This document shows positions 1 to 6,643 of a stretch of DNA of 24,413 bases, piece after piece. The notes beneath the pieces are model-generated. The model worked only from the letters and a program-made list of their open reading frames with translations. It ran no database searches and was not told the origin of the DNA. The stretch comes from a virus, in the IMG/VR virus record IMGVR_UViG_3300046758_000235, positions 1 through 24,413 of that record. One strand, written 5' to 3'. Position 1 is the stretch's first letter, and the number at the start of each line of letters is the position of its first letter. A program made the position numbers and the translations under genes.

Positions 1-243
1 CCCTATATTAAATCCTGTTATTGTAGTCTTATCGCTTACTACGTTATCATTACCCATTGAGATAGCAAACTTAAAACATTTAGTTATTGTTTCTTGATCA
101 CTTACTTTAGGTACTATTAACATATGTCCTTCCGTTACTGGAAAGCCGTCGTTGAAGACTACAAATTCCTTTGTATTTATTTCCACATCTGTCCAAGGTG
201 CTCGTCCTGACTCCTGTGCCTTTTCTAAGGTATCAATATTCAC
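1..243 (-). CDS. HIT-family nucleotide hydrolase/transferase (partial, 3' end beyond window)
   Basis: The first 81 codons of an open frame run off the left edge of the window. I read it from a GTG at 241-243 that overlaps the end of the phosphoribosyltransferase gene, with a GGGAGA ribosome-binding-like stretch just before it. Around residues 27-43 it reads VVFNDGFPVTEGHMLIVPK, the classic N-terminal half of a HIT domain (phenylalanine-asparagine-x-tyrosine/phenylalanine, then GHxLxxPK). The last visible residues, GFNIG, are where HIT proteins approach their HxHxHxx active site, which lies outside the window. HIT proteins hydrolyse or transfer nucleotide monophosphates (AMP-lysine, Ap4A, GalT-like substrates). 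Its position directly after a purine phosphoribosyltransferase suggests nucleotide metabolism. The family call is firm; the substrate is unknown. Confidence 0.8.
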   Translation of the reverse strand, partial: MNIDTLEKAQESGRAPWTDVEINTKEFVVFNDGFPVTEGHMLIVPKVSDQETITKCFKFAISMGNDNVVSDKTTITGFNIG

Positions 244-790
244 CTACGTTCTCCCAAGGGTAAACTAACCAAACATCTTGTTCTGCTTTGTTTACTTCGT
301 GTACGCTGTAGTCTACAGTACCATTAAAGTCACTTGATAAGTTATCTGTAATAGTAGCAAAGCGAACATTGTTGTGCCATACTGTTTTCCAAGTTTCTTC
401 GTTAGGTAGACAACCTGCTTGCCAGTCTTGTTTAATCCAGTCAAATGTAGCACCAGTGTCGTTAATGTCATCTACAATTAAAATATTTTTACGTTTGCCG
501 ATATCCCAACGACTTTTGGTATTAACACGTTCTTCTTCATCTACATATCCAAATGCATCAGTTGCCATCCAACAGTTACTTTCACTTTCGCCTGTAGCAT
601 CACGTAAACTTACTTTTAATGCTTCGCCACGTACACCTAACATGTTGCTTAGTATAGTAGCAGGAACGTTTCCGCCTCTGGTAATACCTACAATATAGTC
701 AGGACGCCATTTGTCCTTGTACATCTGTAGTGTAATATTTAAACAAGCATTTTCTACATCTTGCCAATTATAATAGTGTTTCTTAATCAT
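233..790 (-). CDS. Purine (xanthine/hypoxanthine-type) phosphoribosyltransferase
   Basis: A 185-residue type I phosphoribosyltransferase. Residues 33-44 (IVGITRGGNVPA) match the PPi-binding loop and following helix. Residues 103-115 (ILIVDDINDTGAT) are the PRPP-binding motif of two acidic residues followed by the D-T-G-x-T loop. The C-terminal WLVYPWE resembles the end of E. coli xanthine-guanine phosphoribosyltransferase (Gpt) and its archaeal relatives. The expected reaction joins a free purine base to PRPP to give a nucleoside monophosphate in the cytoplasm, which would salvage bases from degraded host nucleic acid. It starts with ATG 9 bases after the preceding gene and overlaps the HIT gene by 11 bases. 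The base specificity cannot be read from sequence. Confidence 0.85.
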   Translation of the reverse strand: MIKKHYYNWQDVENACLNITLQMYKDKWRPDYIVGITRGGNVPATILSNMLGVRGEALKVSLRDATGESESNCWMATDAFGYVDEEERVNTKSRWDIGKRKNILIVDDINDTGATFDWIKQDWQAGCLPNEETWKTVWHNNVRFATITDNLSSDFNGTVDYSVHEVNKAEQDVWLVYPWENVGEY

Positions 791-799
791 CTAGTCCTC

Positions 800-1123
800 T
801 TATCCAACTAATATTTTCAAAAGTCCGCTTGCTAGTATCATAAACAAAGCGGCGTTTAACATAATCAATGCTCTGTCATTCCAAAGCAATCCAACCCATA
901 GCCAACCTGCTGTTCCTACAGTACTGAAGGCTAAATCATATATTGCAAGATCTCCGCCAGCGGCTCTACATGCAACTGCTATTAATACAAAGAAACTACT
1001 GATCCATTTAATATACCAACTAAGATCAAACTTAGGTGTTTGCTTTGGAACAAGATTTTTTGCATCTACAATTTCTTGTACTTGTTCTTCAACAACATCT
1101 TTAATTGTATTTTTAACTGTCAT
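800..1123 (-). CDS. Small membrane protein, related to the 72-aa protein at 13956-14174
   Basis: A 107-residue protein. The first 35 or so residues are charged and probably cytoplasmic. Three hydrophobic segments follow at about residues 38-53, 60-80 and 86-106. The last 35 residues (WLWVGLLWNDRALIMLNAALF) resemble the C-terminal half of the 72-residue membrane protein at 13956-14174 (WILIGVLWKEKSLIVMNAGLT), so the two look like paralogs. The pattern of short hydrophobic helices with a W-x-x-x-G-x-L-W motif resembles small phage membrane proteins, possibly of a PnuC-like or DUF-type family, but I cannot name it securely. It overlaps the upstream unknown gene by 11 bases. Confidence 0.7.
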   Translation of the reverse strand: MTVKNTIKDVVEEQVQEIVDAKNLVPKQTPKFDLSWYIKWISSFFVLIAVACRAAGGDLAIYDLAFSTVGTAGWLWVGLLWNDRALIMLNAALFMILASGLLKILVG

Positions 1124-1835
1124 ACAGTGTGCCTTTGATCCTTCTTAAAATAGAGTCTTTAAGTCTTGCTTGTTTAAATCGTTTGTATCTTTTTGCTAAC
1201 GGTACCCAACTTTCCCATGATGCTCCTGATGCAAGTGTAAGAGCAATGTCGTACAGTTCAGGAGTTAGATCAAATCTTTGTAATTGTATAGGTTTGTTAG
1301 TATTAAAACTTACATATGCTAGTGCTTCATCTTCTTCAACTGTAAAGTTTTTAGCACCAGGATAGAAGTTGTATTCTAAATTAATGGGTCTAAACCAGTC
1401 ACTTATGTTGAACCTTCCTGGCACAATACTACCTGACAATGTGTGCGGTGCGTTGTCCATATAAGGAGATGTTAGTGTTATGTCTACATTATCATCTTCT
1501 GCAAAGAATATCCACTGTAAGTTATATTTTAATGTTTGATGATCTTTAAGACAACTATCTCTTGTTTGATAAACAGGTATAACAGACTCTACTTTTGCAA
1601 AACTATTATTTTGCACAATAGGTACGTTTGTTCGCATAGGGTTAGTTAGTACTACAGTACTTTTTGCAAAGTCACTAAATGCAGGACAATAAAAGAAATC
1701 ACTTTGCTTGTCTTGTATTTTTATATGTTGCTCACTTTTACGTTCCCATAAGGTTTGTGGCTCTGGATATATTACACTCCAGTCACGATCCTCTGCTTGT
1801 GCAATAGGAGCATAGTATATTTTTGACTTACTCAT
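1113..1835 (-). CDS. Conserved hypothetical protein, 240 aa
   Basis: A complete frame with an ATG start that overlaps the preceding cupin gene by 8 bases, in the expected operon pattern. The protein is rich in aromatic residues, with no signal peptide and no membrane segment. It reads like a mainly beta-strand cytoplasmic protein, with a basic C-terminal helix (AKRYKRFKQARLKDSILRR). The N-terminal part contains DWSVIYPEPQTLWERKS. I do not recognise a catalytic motif or domain. Its neighbours are a cupin-like protein upstream and a small membrane protein downstream. The function is unknown. Confidence 0.75.
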   Translation of the reverse strand: MSKSKIYYAPIAQAEDRDWSVIYPEPQTLWERKSEQHIKIQDKQSDFFYCPAFSDFAKSTVVLTNPMRTNVPIVQNNSFAKVESVIPVYQTRDSCLKDHQTLKYNLQWIFFAEDDNVDITLTSPYMDNAPHTLSGSIVPGRFNISDWFRPINLEYNFYPGAKNFTVEEDEALAYVSFNTNKPIQLQRFDLTPELYDIALTLASGASWESWVPLAKRYKRFKQARLKDSILRRIKGTLYDS

Positions 1836-2244
1836 TTAGGTACCTTTTATGACTAACCCAATTACCTTTTACTTTGAATCCCCAGCTTTGTACTTTTTTA
1901 CCCATAAAGAATAAACTCCAACATGGGATTTCATTACCGTCTTTGTCTTTTGATAATTCTAACCAATGTAAGTCAGTTGCTTTACGATGACGAAAATGTC
2001 CAGGGCCTCTCCAAAACTTTCCTTCAGGAGTGTGTTCGTAGTACCCGCCTTTTAAAATTAGTGTACCATATGACCAAGGATGATCATGTAGTGTTGCTTC
2101 ATCGCTTTTTAAAACTTTGTGTAAAGTAATATTAAACGGAAAGTTCTTTCTGTCCTTTAGGAACAAGTAATAACGTATAAGATAAGGTTTATTTGTATTC
2201 CTATCTTTAATTACACGTTTACGATCTTTTAAAAAATTAAACAT
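1828..2244 (-). CDS. Cupin-fold-like protein with conserved histidines
   Basis: A 138-residue protein with a likely double-stranded beta-helix. The metal-site-like motif TLHDHPWSYGTLILKGGYYEH lies at about residues 51-71, with His53 and His55 as candidate ligands. A second block, HFRHRKATDLHWLEL (83-97), contributes further histidines, as expected for cupin motif 2. The C-terminal part is rich in tryptophan. Proteins of this type in phages are usually annotated only as cupin or cysteine-dioxygenase-like. The substrate cannot be inferred. The ATG overlaps the TAA stop of the preceding gene by one base, which suggests translational coupling. Confidence 0.65.
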   Translation of the reverse strand: MFNFLKDRKRVIKDRNTNKPYLIRYYLFLKDRKNFPFNITLHKVLKSDEATLHDHPWSYGTLILKGGYYEHTPEGKFWRGPGHFRHRKATDLHWLELSKDKDGNEIPCWSLFFMGKKVQSWGFKVKGNWVSHKRYLNE

Positions 2245-2615
2245 TATGCTGAATCTTTCAATGTTTCAAAGGTTTCAATTTTTGCCAGTTCACGTTCATA
2301 TGCTTCTGCGGCACGTTTTAGGCCTGCATACTTTTCTTCTTTATCGAGGTCCCTGCTTACAACTCCTAGTACACGTTGTATATCTTTAATAGACTGCACA
2401 ACATCTACACCACCTACTGTTAACTCACCTTCGATCTCAACATTACCATTGCCAGCGCCATTAGACGAGTATATTGATGCAGGAGACGAGTATATTGATG
2501 TAGGACTAGTAGTAAAACTATCATCCCACGAACTTGTGTCTATATCTATAGTAACTGTATCGTCGGAAGTATAATTTGAATCAAGTGTTAGTGTAAATGT
2601 TCCGTCATCATTCAT
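2244..2615 (-). CDS. Probable virion-associated protein with beta-rich N-terminus and coiled-coil C-terminus
   Basis: I chose the ATG at 2613-2615 (MNDDGTFTLTLDS), giving 123 residues. A longer frame from 2645 would reach further into the glycosyltransferase gene and has a less convincing N-terminus. The start overlaps the glycosyltransferase stop by 8 bases. The N-terminal half is rich in Thr, Ser and Asp and contains a 7-residue duplication (SIYSSPASIYSS). The C-terminal half (IKDIQRVLGVVSRDLDKEEKYAGLKRAAEAYERELAKI, given here only as a region of about residues 75-112) is a charged helix of the type seen at the ends of small structural and decoration proteins of marine T4-like phages. A role in the virion is an inference. 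Confidence 0.7.
   Translation of the reverse strand: MNDDGTFTLTLDSNYTSDDTVTIDIDTSSWDDSFTTSPTSIYSSPASIYSSNGAGNGNVEIEGELTVGGVDVVQSIKDIQRVLGVVSRDLDKEEKYAGLKRAAEAYERELAKIETFETLKDSA
2463..2504 (-). repeat. Tandem 21-bp direct repeat, two copies, inside a coding region
   Basis: Two adjacent 21-base units (2463-2483 and 2484-2504) differ at a single base. Each encodes seven residues, producing the SIYSSPASIYSS duplication in the protein at 2244-2615. The period is a multiple of three, so the frame is kept. It looks like a recent in-frame tandem duplication in a Ser/Thr-rich linker. Confidence 0.9.
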
Positions 2616-3666
2616 TTGCAATCGCCTTGTAAAGTTCTGTACCACTAAAGAAGTCTTTGTTTAATTTAGTAACTTGCTTGTTTATACTTGGAAGAAAGTC
2701 TTCATAGTTTTCCATGTATTCTACAATTTGTGCAACAACTTTGTCTTTGTTATGTAAGTATGCATCATAGTCTTCAGTCCATTTACTGTCGTACTTAAAT
2801 TCAGGTAATGCCATTTCACTATAACTAAGTCTATCAGGCATCATTGGAATAGCATCAACTAGTGCGCCTTCGTACCAACTAATACCTAGTGTCTCTTGCA
2901 AGTTAGCACTAAACACCATTTTTGCTTCGCCTAACATGTTGTGATATTCGTTCTTTGTTAAGTCACGTTCTTGACATACTACAAATTCATATTGCGGCAA
3001 ACGTTCTGCAAGATCTCTAAAGATATCAACCTGCTTCTCTGGTGCTACTCTATGTGGAAATAATATAAGATCTCGCTTTTCCATACCTTTGTAACTGCTT
3101 AAACTGTTCTTTAGATACTCCATAGGCCAACCTACACGATGTATTTTGTTCCAGTCTAATGCATAGTTTTCATCAAATACATCTGTAAACATGTCAATAT
3201 GAAAGTCAGTTGCAAAGAAGTTATCATCATAACATTCCATCATTGACATTTCAGCATGTCTAACCCAAGGTTTATCACCTATAAGTCTACCTAAGAAGTC
3301 TTGTGGATCATATGATCCAGCATGCCACAAGCCGCCGACAGCAATGTCAACGCCTAGTAGTTCTGCCATATAACGTAGTTGTATAACAGTAGGGTTCCAA
3401 GCATCAGTGTATAAAAAGTAGTCACCGTCTTTAACAGCACCGGCACAAAACAATTCACCTATGTGTTCTAGTTGTTTACTTTTATAAACATTAGTACCAC
3501 CAAAGTTTAGAAAAGCCCCAGGTGTAGTTGCCTGAGGAGTTTCGCCGCCACTAATAACTTTCACATTTTCATTTGTAGCTCGTTGCAGTTGCTTAGGAAG
3601 ATACTCTTTCCATTGCTTAGTATAACGTGTGTCTACTGCTTCGATGTCTACAATGTAAATAGTCAT
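2608..3666 (-). CDS. GT-B-type glycosyltransferase (GT4-like)
   Basis: A 352-residue protein whose C-terminal half has the nucleotide-sugar-binding layout of GT-B enzymes. Residues from about 201 (LILFPHRVAPEKQVDIFRDL) form the usual 'R-x-x-x-x-K' donor-site strand and helix, and the following AERLPQYEFVV is the next strand. At about 254-272, SANLQETLGISWYEGALVD carries the E-x-x-x-x-x-x-x-E-like motif of GT4 enzymes. The N-terminal half (1-190) is the acceptor domain and is less conserved. It sits at the end of the cluster with the TGT/DpdA-like and QueD-like genes, so DNA, tail fibre or a host glycan could be its acceptor; the sequence does not decide which. It starts with ATG directly after the small basic protein gene. 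Confidence 0.75.
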   Translation of the reverse strand: MTIYIVDIEAVDTRYTKQWKEYLPKQLQRATNENVKVISGGETPQATTPGAFLNFGGTNVYKSKQLEHIGELFCAGAVKDGDYFLYTDAWNPTVIQLRYMAELLGVDIAVGGLWHAGSYDPQDFLGRLIGDKPWVRHAEMSMMECYDDNFFATDFHIDMFTDVFDENYALDWNKIHRVGWPMEYLKNSLSSYKGMEKRDLILFPHRVAPEKQVDIFRDLAERLPQYEFVVCQERDLTKNEYHNMLGEAKMVFSANLQETLGISWYEGALVDAIPMMPDRLSYSEMALPEFKYDSKWTEDYDAYLHNKDKVVAQIVEYMENYEDFLPSINKQVTKLNKDFFSGTELYKAIANE

Positions 3667-3879
3667 TTAGTTTCTCCGTGGTTGAAAGTTCCGTCCACCG
3701 TTACGTGCCTTTGCACGAATATAGTTTTGCCATTTTCCATAAGCAATCCAAGTAGGGTGATCCTTTTTGTAAAGTGCTTTTTCATCGAACACTTTACCTT
3801 CAAAGCGACAGTAGTCGCGTAGTTTGTCCAAGTCGTTGAATACCTTCGTATACGCTTCACGATTGAATTTAGTAGACAT
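3667..3879 (-). CDS. Small basic protein, 70 aa, unknown function
   Basis: I chose the ATG at 3877-3879 (MSTKFNREAYTKVF) because a GAGAG-rich ribosome-binding-like stretch precedes it and because the longer frame from 3951 would overlap the QueD-like gene by 50 bases. The product has 70 residues, rich in Lys, Arg, Tyr and Trp, and a basic C-terminus (RAKARNGGRNFQPRRN) that could bind nucleic acid. No known domain is recognised. It lies between the QueD-like protein and the glycosyltransferase, with 23 bases before it and its stop overlapping nothing. Confidence 0.7.
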   Translation of the reverse strand: MSTKFNREAYTKVFNDLDKLRDYCRFEGKVFDEKALYKKDHPTWIAYGKWQNYIRAKARNGGRNFQPRRN

Positions 3880-3901
3880 TTTAAGTTTCTCTCTCTTGTC
3901 A

Positions 3902-4318
3902 TTATCTAGGGTAGTAAATTGAACAGCCGTTTTCGTTGTCTTCTGCAACACTAATCTCTACAAACCGGCCGGGGTATTTGTTAGAGATCATTTCGTATAG
4001 TTCGTCAGCGATCATCTCGCACGATCTATGATTTAGAACAAGCACTTCACCGTCGGACGCACCTTGTCCATTATAAAGTCTTTCAAGCCATCTTTTGAAT
4101 TGTATGAATTCGATGTCTCTATCGTTGTGGAACACTTCAATGCGCACCCGGAAATGAAAGATATGACGATGAGGAATACCAAGGAACGACACATCGTCCC
4201 AATCACCTGTTGCCAATTTTGGATCACTATCTGCTCCTGGATACATGTGTACACCTTCTTTATTAAAGGTTACCCATATACTTCTCTGTGCATTATTTAG
4301 TGCGTTTTCTGTTGCCAT
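3902..4318 (-). CDS. QueD/6-pyruvoyltetrahydropterin-synthase-like protein
   Basis: A T-fold protein that aligns by eye along E. coli QueD. The first strand carries a histidine (VTFNKEGVHMY). The paired metal-ligand strand reads IPHRHIFHFRVRIEV, followed by an F-x-x-x-K helix (FIQFKRWLERLY), LNHRSCEMIADELYEMI in place of the usual PT-x-E-x-x-A helix, and VEISVAEDNENGCSIYY in place of the final KET-x-x-x-x-x-x-Y strand. The cysteine that QueD has four residues before its HxH is not present, so chemistry may differ. QueD makes 6-carboxytetrahydropterin, an early step to preQ0. I chose the ATG at 4318 (139 aa), which has AGAGGAAG upstream. An ATG at 4381 would add 21 residues but lacks a ribosome-binding site and lies almost on the predicted transcription start. 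Confidence 0.65.
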   Translation of the reverse strand: MATENALNNAQRSIWVTFNKEGVHMYPGADSDPKLATGDWDDVSFLGIPHRHIFHFRVRIEVFHNDRDIEFIQFKRWLERLYNGQGASDGEVLVLNHRSCEMIADELYEMISNKYPGRFVEISVAEDNENGCSIYYPR

Positions 4319-4387
4319 TTTTGCATCTTCCTCTCTCATTCTACGTCCCATATAGTTATGATATGATTCACGTTGTTCCATATTATT

Positions 4388-4416
4388 AGTATACTTTCAT
4401 TTAATAACTTTGTCAA
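4388..4416 (-). promoter_or_regulatory. Sigma-70-type promoter before the QueD-like gene
   Basis: On the minus strand, TTGACA (4411-4416) is followed after exactly 17 bases by TATACT (4388-4393), one mismatch from TATAAT. It overlaps the end of the upstream 173-aa gene. Transcription would begin near 4381, giving a leader of about 60 bases to the ATG at 4318. Confidence 0.65.
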
Positions 4417-4918
4417 GGCCATATTTAGACCAATCGGTAAATTTTTCTCTATCCATTAAGTCATGTAGACTATGACACCAAACACCTGGGTTACTTGCTT
4501 TAAAGTCTTTGTCGTCAATCTTAACCATAGTATTATAGTTCCATTGCTTAACATATGGCACTACAACACGTATTTGCGGAATAAAGTTATCATACTCTAC
4601 TAAGCCGCCGTCTAAGAACCATTCTAAGTTAATAGTACTTGGAATGTCTAAACTACACAAGTAGCCTTCTTTTACAAATTCTAAAATGTATTTGTCCCAT
4701 GCTACAAAGTCGTCTGCTGTTCTTGGACTATATGAATGATTTGCACCAAAGAATATGTGCTTACATTCTAACTTGTTATAGTATTCCATTATAGTTTCAA
4801 TGTCTTGAATACCATCTACAAACAATGTTTGCATACCAAATGCAGGAGTCTTCTCAACTTCTACACCTGTAAACATAGTAGGAGTACTACTTATACCGCT
4901 TTCGTAATCTCTTTTCAT
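4397..4918 (-). CDS. Hypothetical protein in the transglycosylase/QueD-like cluster, 173 aa
   Basis: A complete frame whose ATG overlaps the stop of the DUF465-like gene (ATGA). The protein looks like a soluble alpha/beta protein: strands such as TLFVDGI and HIFFGAN alternate with helices, and a conserved-looking NHSYSPRTADDFVAWDKYI lies near residues 60-78. There is no cysteine cluster for a radical-SAM iron-sulfur centre and no Walker motif. I do not recognise the family. Its place between a TGT/DpdA-like and a QueD-like gene makes an accessory role in 7-deazaguanine chemistry or its regulation possible, but that is guilt by association only. Confidence 0.7.
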   Translation of the reverse strand: MKRDYESGISSTPTMFTGVEVEKTPAFGMQTLFVDGIQDIETIMEYYNKLECKHIFFGANHSYSPRTADDFVAWDKYILEFVKEGYLCSLDIPSTINLEWFLDGGLVEYDNFIPQIRVVVPYVKQWNYNTMVKIDDKDFKASNPGVWCHSLHDLMDREKFTDWSKYGLDKVIK

Positions 4919-5124
4919 TCTAAACCTAGCTGTATTAATCTTGCATTAATTCTATGTATTTCGTCTTTTAAATAAAGTTTCATAGTTTTCATTTTACGAA
5001 CTTCATCTGTAACTGTCATATTATTATACTTTACTTCTAGCTCAGTGTCAAGCTCTTTATGCTTTCTTTCTAGCTCAATTAAGTGGCTTTTCAGTTTATC
5101 TTCTTCCAATTCATAGTTGCTCAT
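4915..5124 (-). CDS. Small coiled-coil protein, DUF465/YdcH-like
   Basis: A 69-residue, almost wholly helical protein. The layout is a helix with HLIELERKHKELDTELE, a short break, then a basic helix MKTMKLYLKDEIHRIN. This is the arrangement of the DUF465/YdcH family, whose members read 'L-x-x-x-H-x-x-L-D-x-x-I' and then 'L-K-x-x-K-L-x-L-K-D-E-I-x-R-L'. That family is common in proteobacteria, including Alphaproteobacteria, and its function is unclear. The gene overlaps the preceding transglycosylase-like gene by 14 bases and the following gene by 4. A consensus promoter lies inside it. The family assignment is by eye. Confidence 0.65.
   Translation of the reverse strand: MSNYELEEDKLKSHLIELERKHKELDTELEVKYNNMTVTDEVRKMKTMKLYLKDEIHRINARLIQLGLE
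5023..5051 (-). promoter_or_regulatory. Consensus sigma-70-type promoter inside the DUF465-like gene
   Basis: On the minus strand a perfect TTGACA (5046-5051) and a perfect TATAAT (5023-5028) are separated by exactly 17 bases. Transcription would start near 5016, about 100 bases before the ATG of the 173-aa gene at 4918, so it could drive that gene and those after it. Lying inside a coding region it could be chance, but a full 12/12 match at ideal spacing is rare. Confidence 0.6.
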
Positions 5125-6640
5125 CCTCGAGATCCTCTAACTTAGTTTCATCTAAAATTTCTTCATCTTCAACAACTGATTCTTCTACATCAAACAGTGC
5201 GTTAAAGTGTGTACTAGCGTTCATGGTCTTTTTACCAATTGCACCTCTAGTACCTGGAATAGTCATCCAAAACTTTGAGTACTCGTCAATTTTTGCAAGT
5301 GCTTGTTCTTTATTATCGATAGCAAATATTTCATTTATTACATCTCTAAAGAATACTCTATCAAATGTTTCTTGCACAAGCATTTTTGGAATAATTCCGT
5401 TGTCGTATTGTCTGTTTGCTTCTTGTACAGCATTAACATGACTCCATACGTTATGACCCATTTGAATAGCATAACTAAAACTATCCCATGATGTCTTTCC
5501 TTCTTTACCTATCTTGTTTAAATCTCCTGGAGCATATGTACAAACGTCTGATACTTTGAGTCCGTCTGTAAGCGGCGAGTCTTCAAAGTTTTTAAATACC
5601 CCATCTGATATAACAGTGTCTCTAAATCCACGGTTGTCTGTAGCATATTTTTTATTGTCAACACTCGGCACCATACGATACGTCCACTTGCTTCTGTCTT
5701 CAGTTTCATTCTGAATGTAGATTTGTCCATTCGCGGTTGCGAGGAAAGGACTAGCACAGTCAAAGGTAATAGTAAAGTTCTCATTATAGTTCTTTCTTAC
5801 TGCTCGTTGTATGTCTGTTAGTAGCGTAGCCCATTCTAGTTTAGATGTGCCTAAGAAGTGCATTACATCATGTATGCCTGTTTGTAACAGGTTATCGTAA
5901 TGCAATGTAACTATGCGTTTAAGAACCAAATGCACATCGCACATGTTCTGTCCACCCATTGACCATCCGTTAAAATGATTGTCAGGATACTTAACTGGGT
6001 CACAGTAGTCTTTCATCTGCTCGTACCAGTCATCTGCGTCTGTATGATTCTCACCTTGTAAAACATTAAGGAACTTACAAGCACCTGTTCTATGTTTCAT
6101 CCAGTAGTCGTTGTTAATACGTGTTGCTTTTACAGCCTCATCGTATGTACTAATGCCTGTTGCTTTTGCACCTTCTGGTGAACGTGCTACCCAGGCTGGA
6201 ATATCAAGTATCATTCCATAGTCCATGTAAGCGTCCATCCAACGCAATACACCGTCTCTTTTCTTTTGTGCTTTAGGACAATTAGGATCTTTCCAATCGC
6301 CTTCCCAAACACCTTTACCAATTTGGAAACCACCTGAGTCTCCTAATATCCAAGTATTGTCTCTATCTCTATTACGCACCATATCTTCTTTAGGTGCGTG
6401 TTTGTTAACATCAAGTTCAGCATGTCCTGCTGAGTACAGTGTCCATTTGTATTGGAACTGTCCTTCTTGCTTATTAAGATAGTTTAGACTTTCTACACCG
6501 TGTGTAAAGTTGCTAGGTATACGTGACTTATCAACATACTCGTCATACCGTTGCTTACCTACGTAAGTAGCATAAAAGCCACTTAGTGCAGGTAAAAAAC
6601 GTGCATAATCTTTCTGTTCTGCGGTTAAGTCCTTACGCAT
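5111..6640 (-). CDS. tRNA-guanine transglycosylase superfamily enzyme, DpdA-like (candidate DNA 7-deazaguanine transglycosylase)
   Basis: A 509-residue protein with the TGT barrel motifs in order. ILGDSGGFQIG (98-108) matches the TGT substrate-binding motif with its conserved Asp101. GWSMGG (225-230) matches the glycine-rich base-recognition loop, HFLGTS (261-266) the 'Y-L-M-G-x-G' strand, and ITFDCASPF (291-299) the 'F-D-C-V-x-P' strand with the candidate nucleophile Asp294. The C-x-C-x-x-C...H zinc site of tRNA-type TGTs is absent, and the C-terminus is very acidic. TGTs swap guanine in RNA; DpdA relatives swap it in DNA for preQ0-type bases, and phages carry them. A QueD-like gene follows in the same cluster. 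DpdA-like is preferred over a true tRNA enzyme but is not proven. It follows gp45 by 3 bases. Confidence 0.7.
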   Translation of the reverse strand: MRKDLTAEQKDYARFLPALSGFYATYVGKQRYDEYVDKSRIPSNFTHGVESLNYLNKQEGQFQYKWTLYSAGHAELDVNKHAPKEDMVRNRDRDNTWILGDSGGFQIGKGVWEGDWKDPNCPKAQKKRDGVLRWMDAYMDYGMILDIPAWVARSPEGAKATGISTYDEAVKATRINNDYWMKHRTGACKFLNVLQGENHTDADDWYEQMKDYCDPVKYPDNHFNGWSMGGQNMCDVHLVLKRIVTLHYDNLLQTGIHDVMHFLGTSKLEWATLLTDIQRAVRKNYNENFTITFDCASPFLATANGQIYIQNETEDRSKWTYRMVPSVDNKKYATDNRGFRDTVISDGVFKNFEDSPLTDGLKVSDVCTYAPGDLNKIGKEGKTSWDSFSYAIQMGHNVWSHVNAVQEANRQYDNGIIPKMLVQETFDRVFFRDVINEIFAIDNKEQALAKIDEYSKFWMTIPGTRGAIGKKTMNASTHFNALFDVEESVVEDEEILDETKLEDLEDEQL

Positions 6641-6643
6641 ATT

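Noticed and set aside
3663-3902. A 79-codon minus-strand frame overlapping the 70-aa small basic protein in another frame.
   Set aside because: It lies almost wholly over the better-supported frame at 3667-3879, which has a ribosome-binding site and fits the gene spacing.
4033-4254. A 73-codon minus-strand frame inside the QueD-like gene.
   Set aside because: It lies wholly inside a gene with recognisable family motifs and has no motif of its own.
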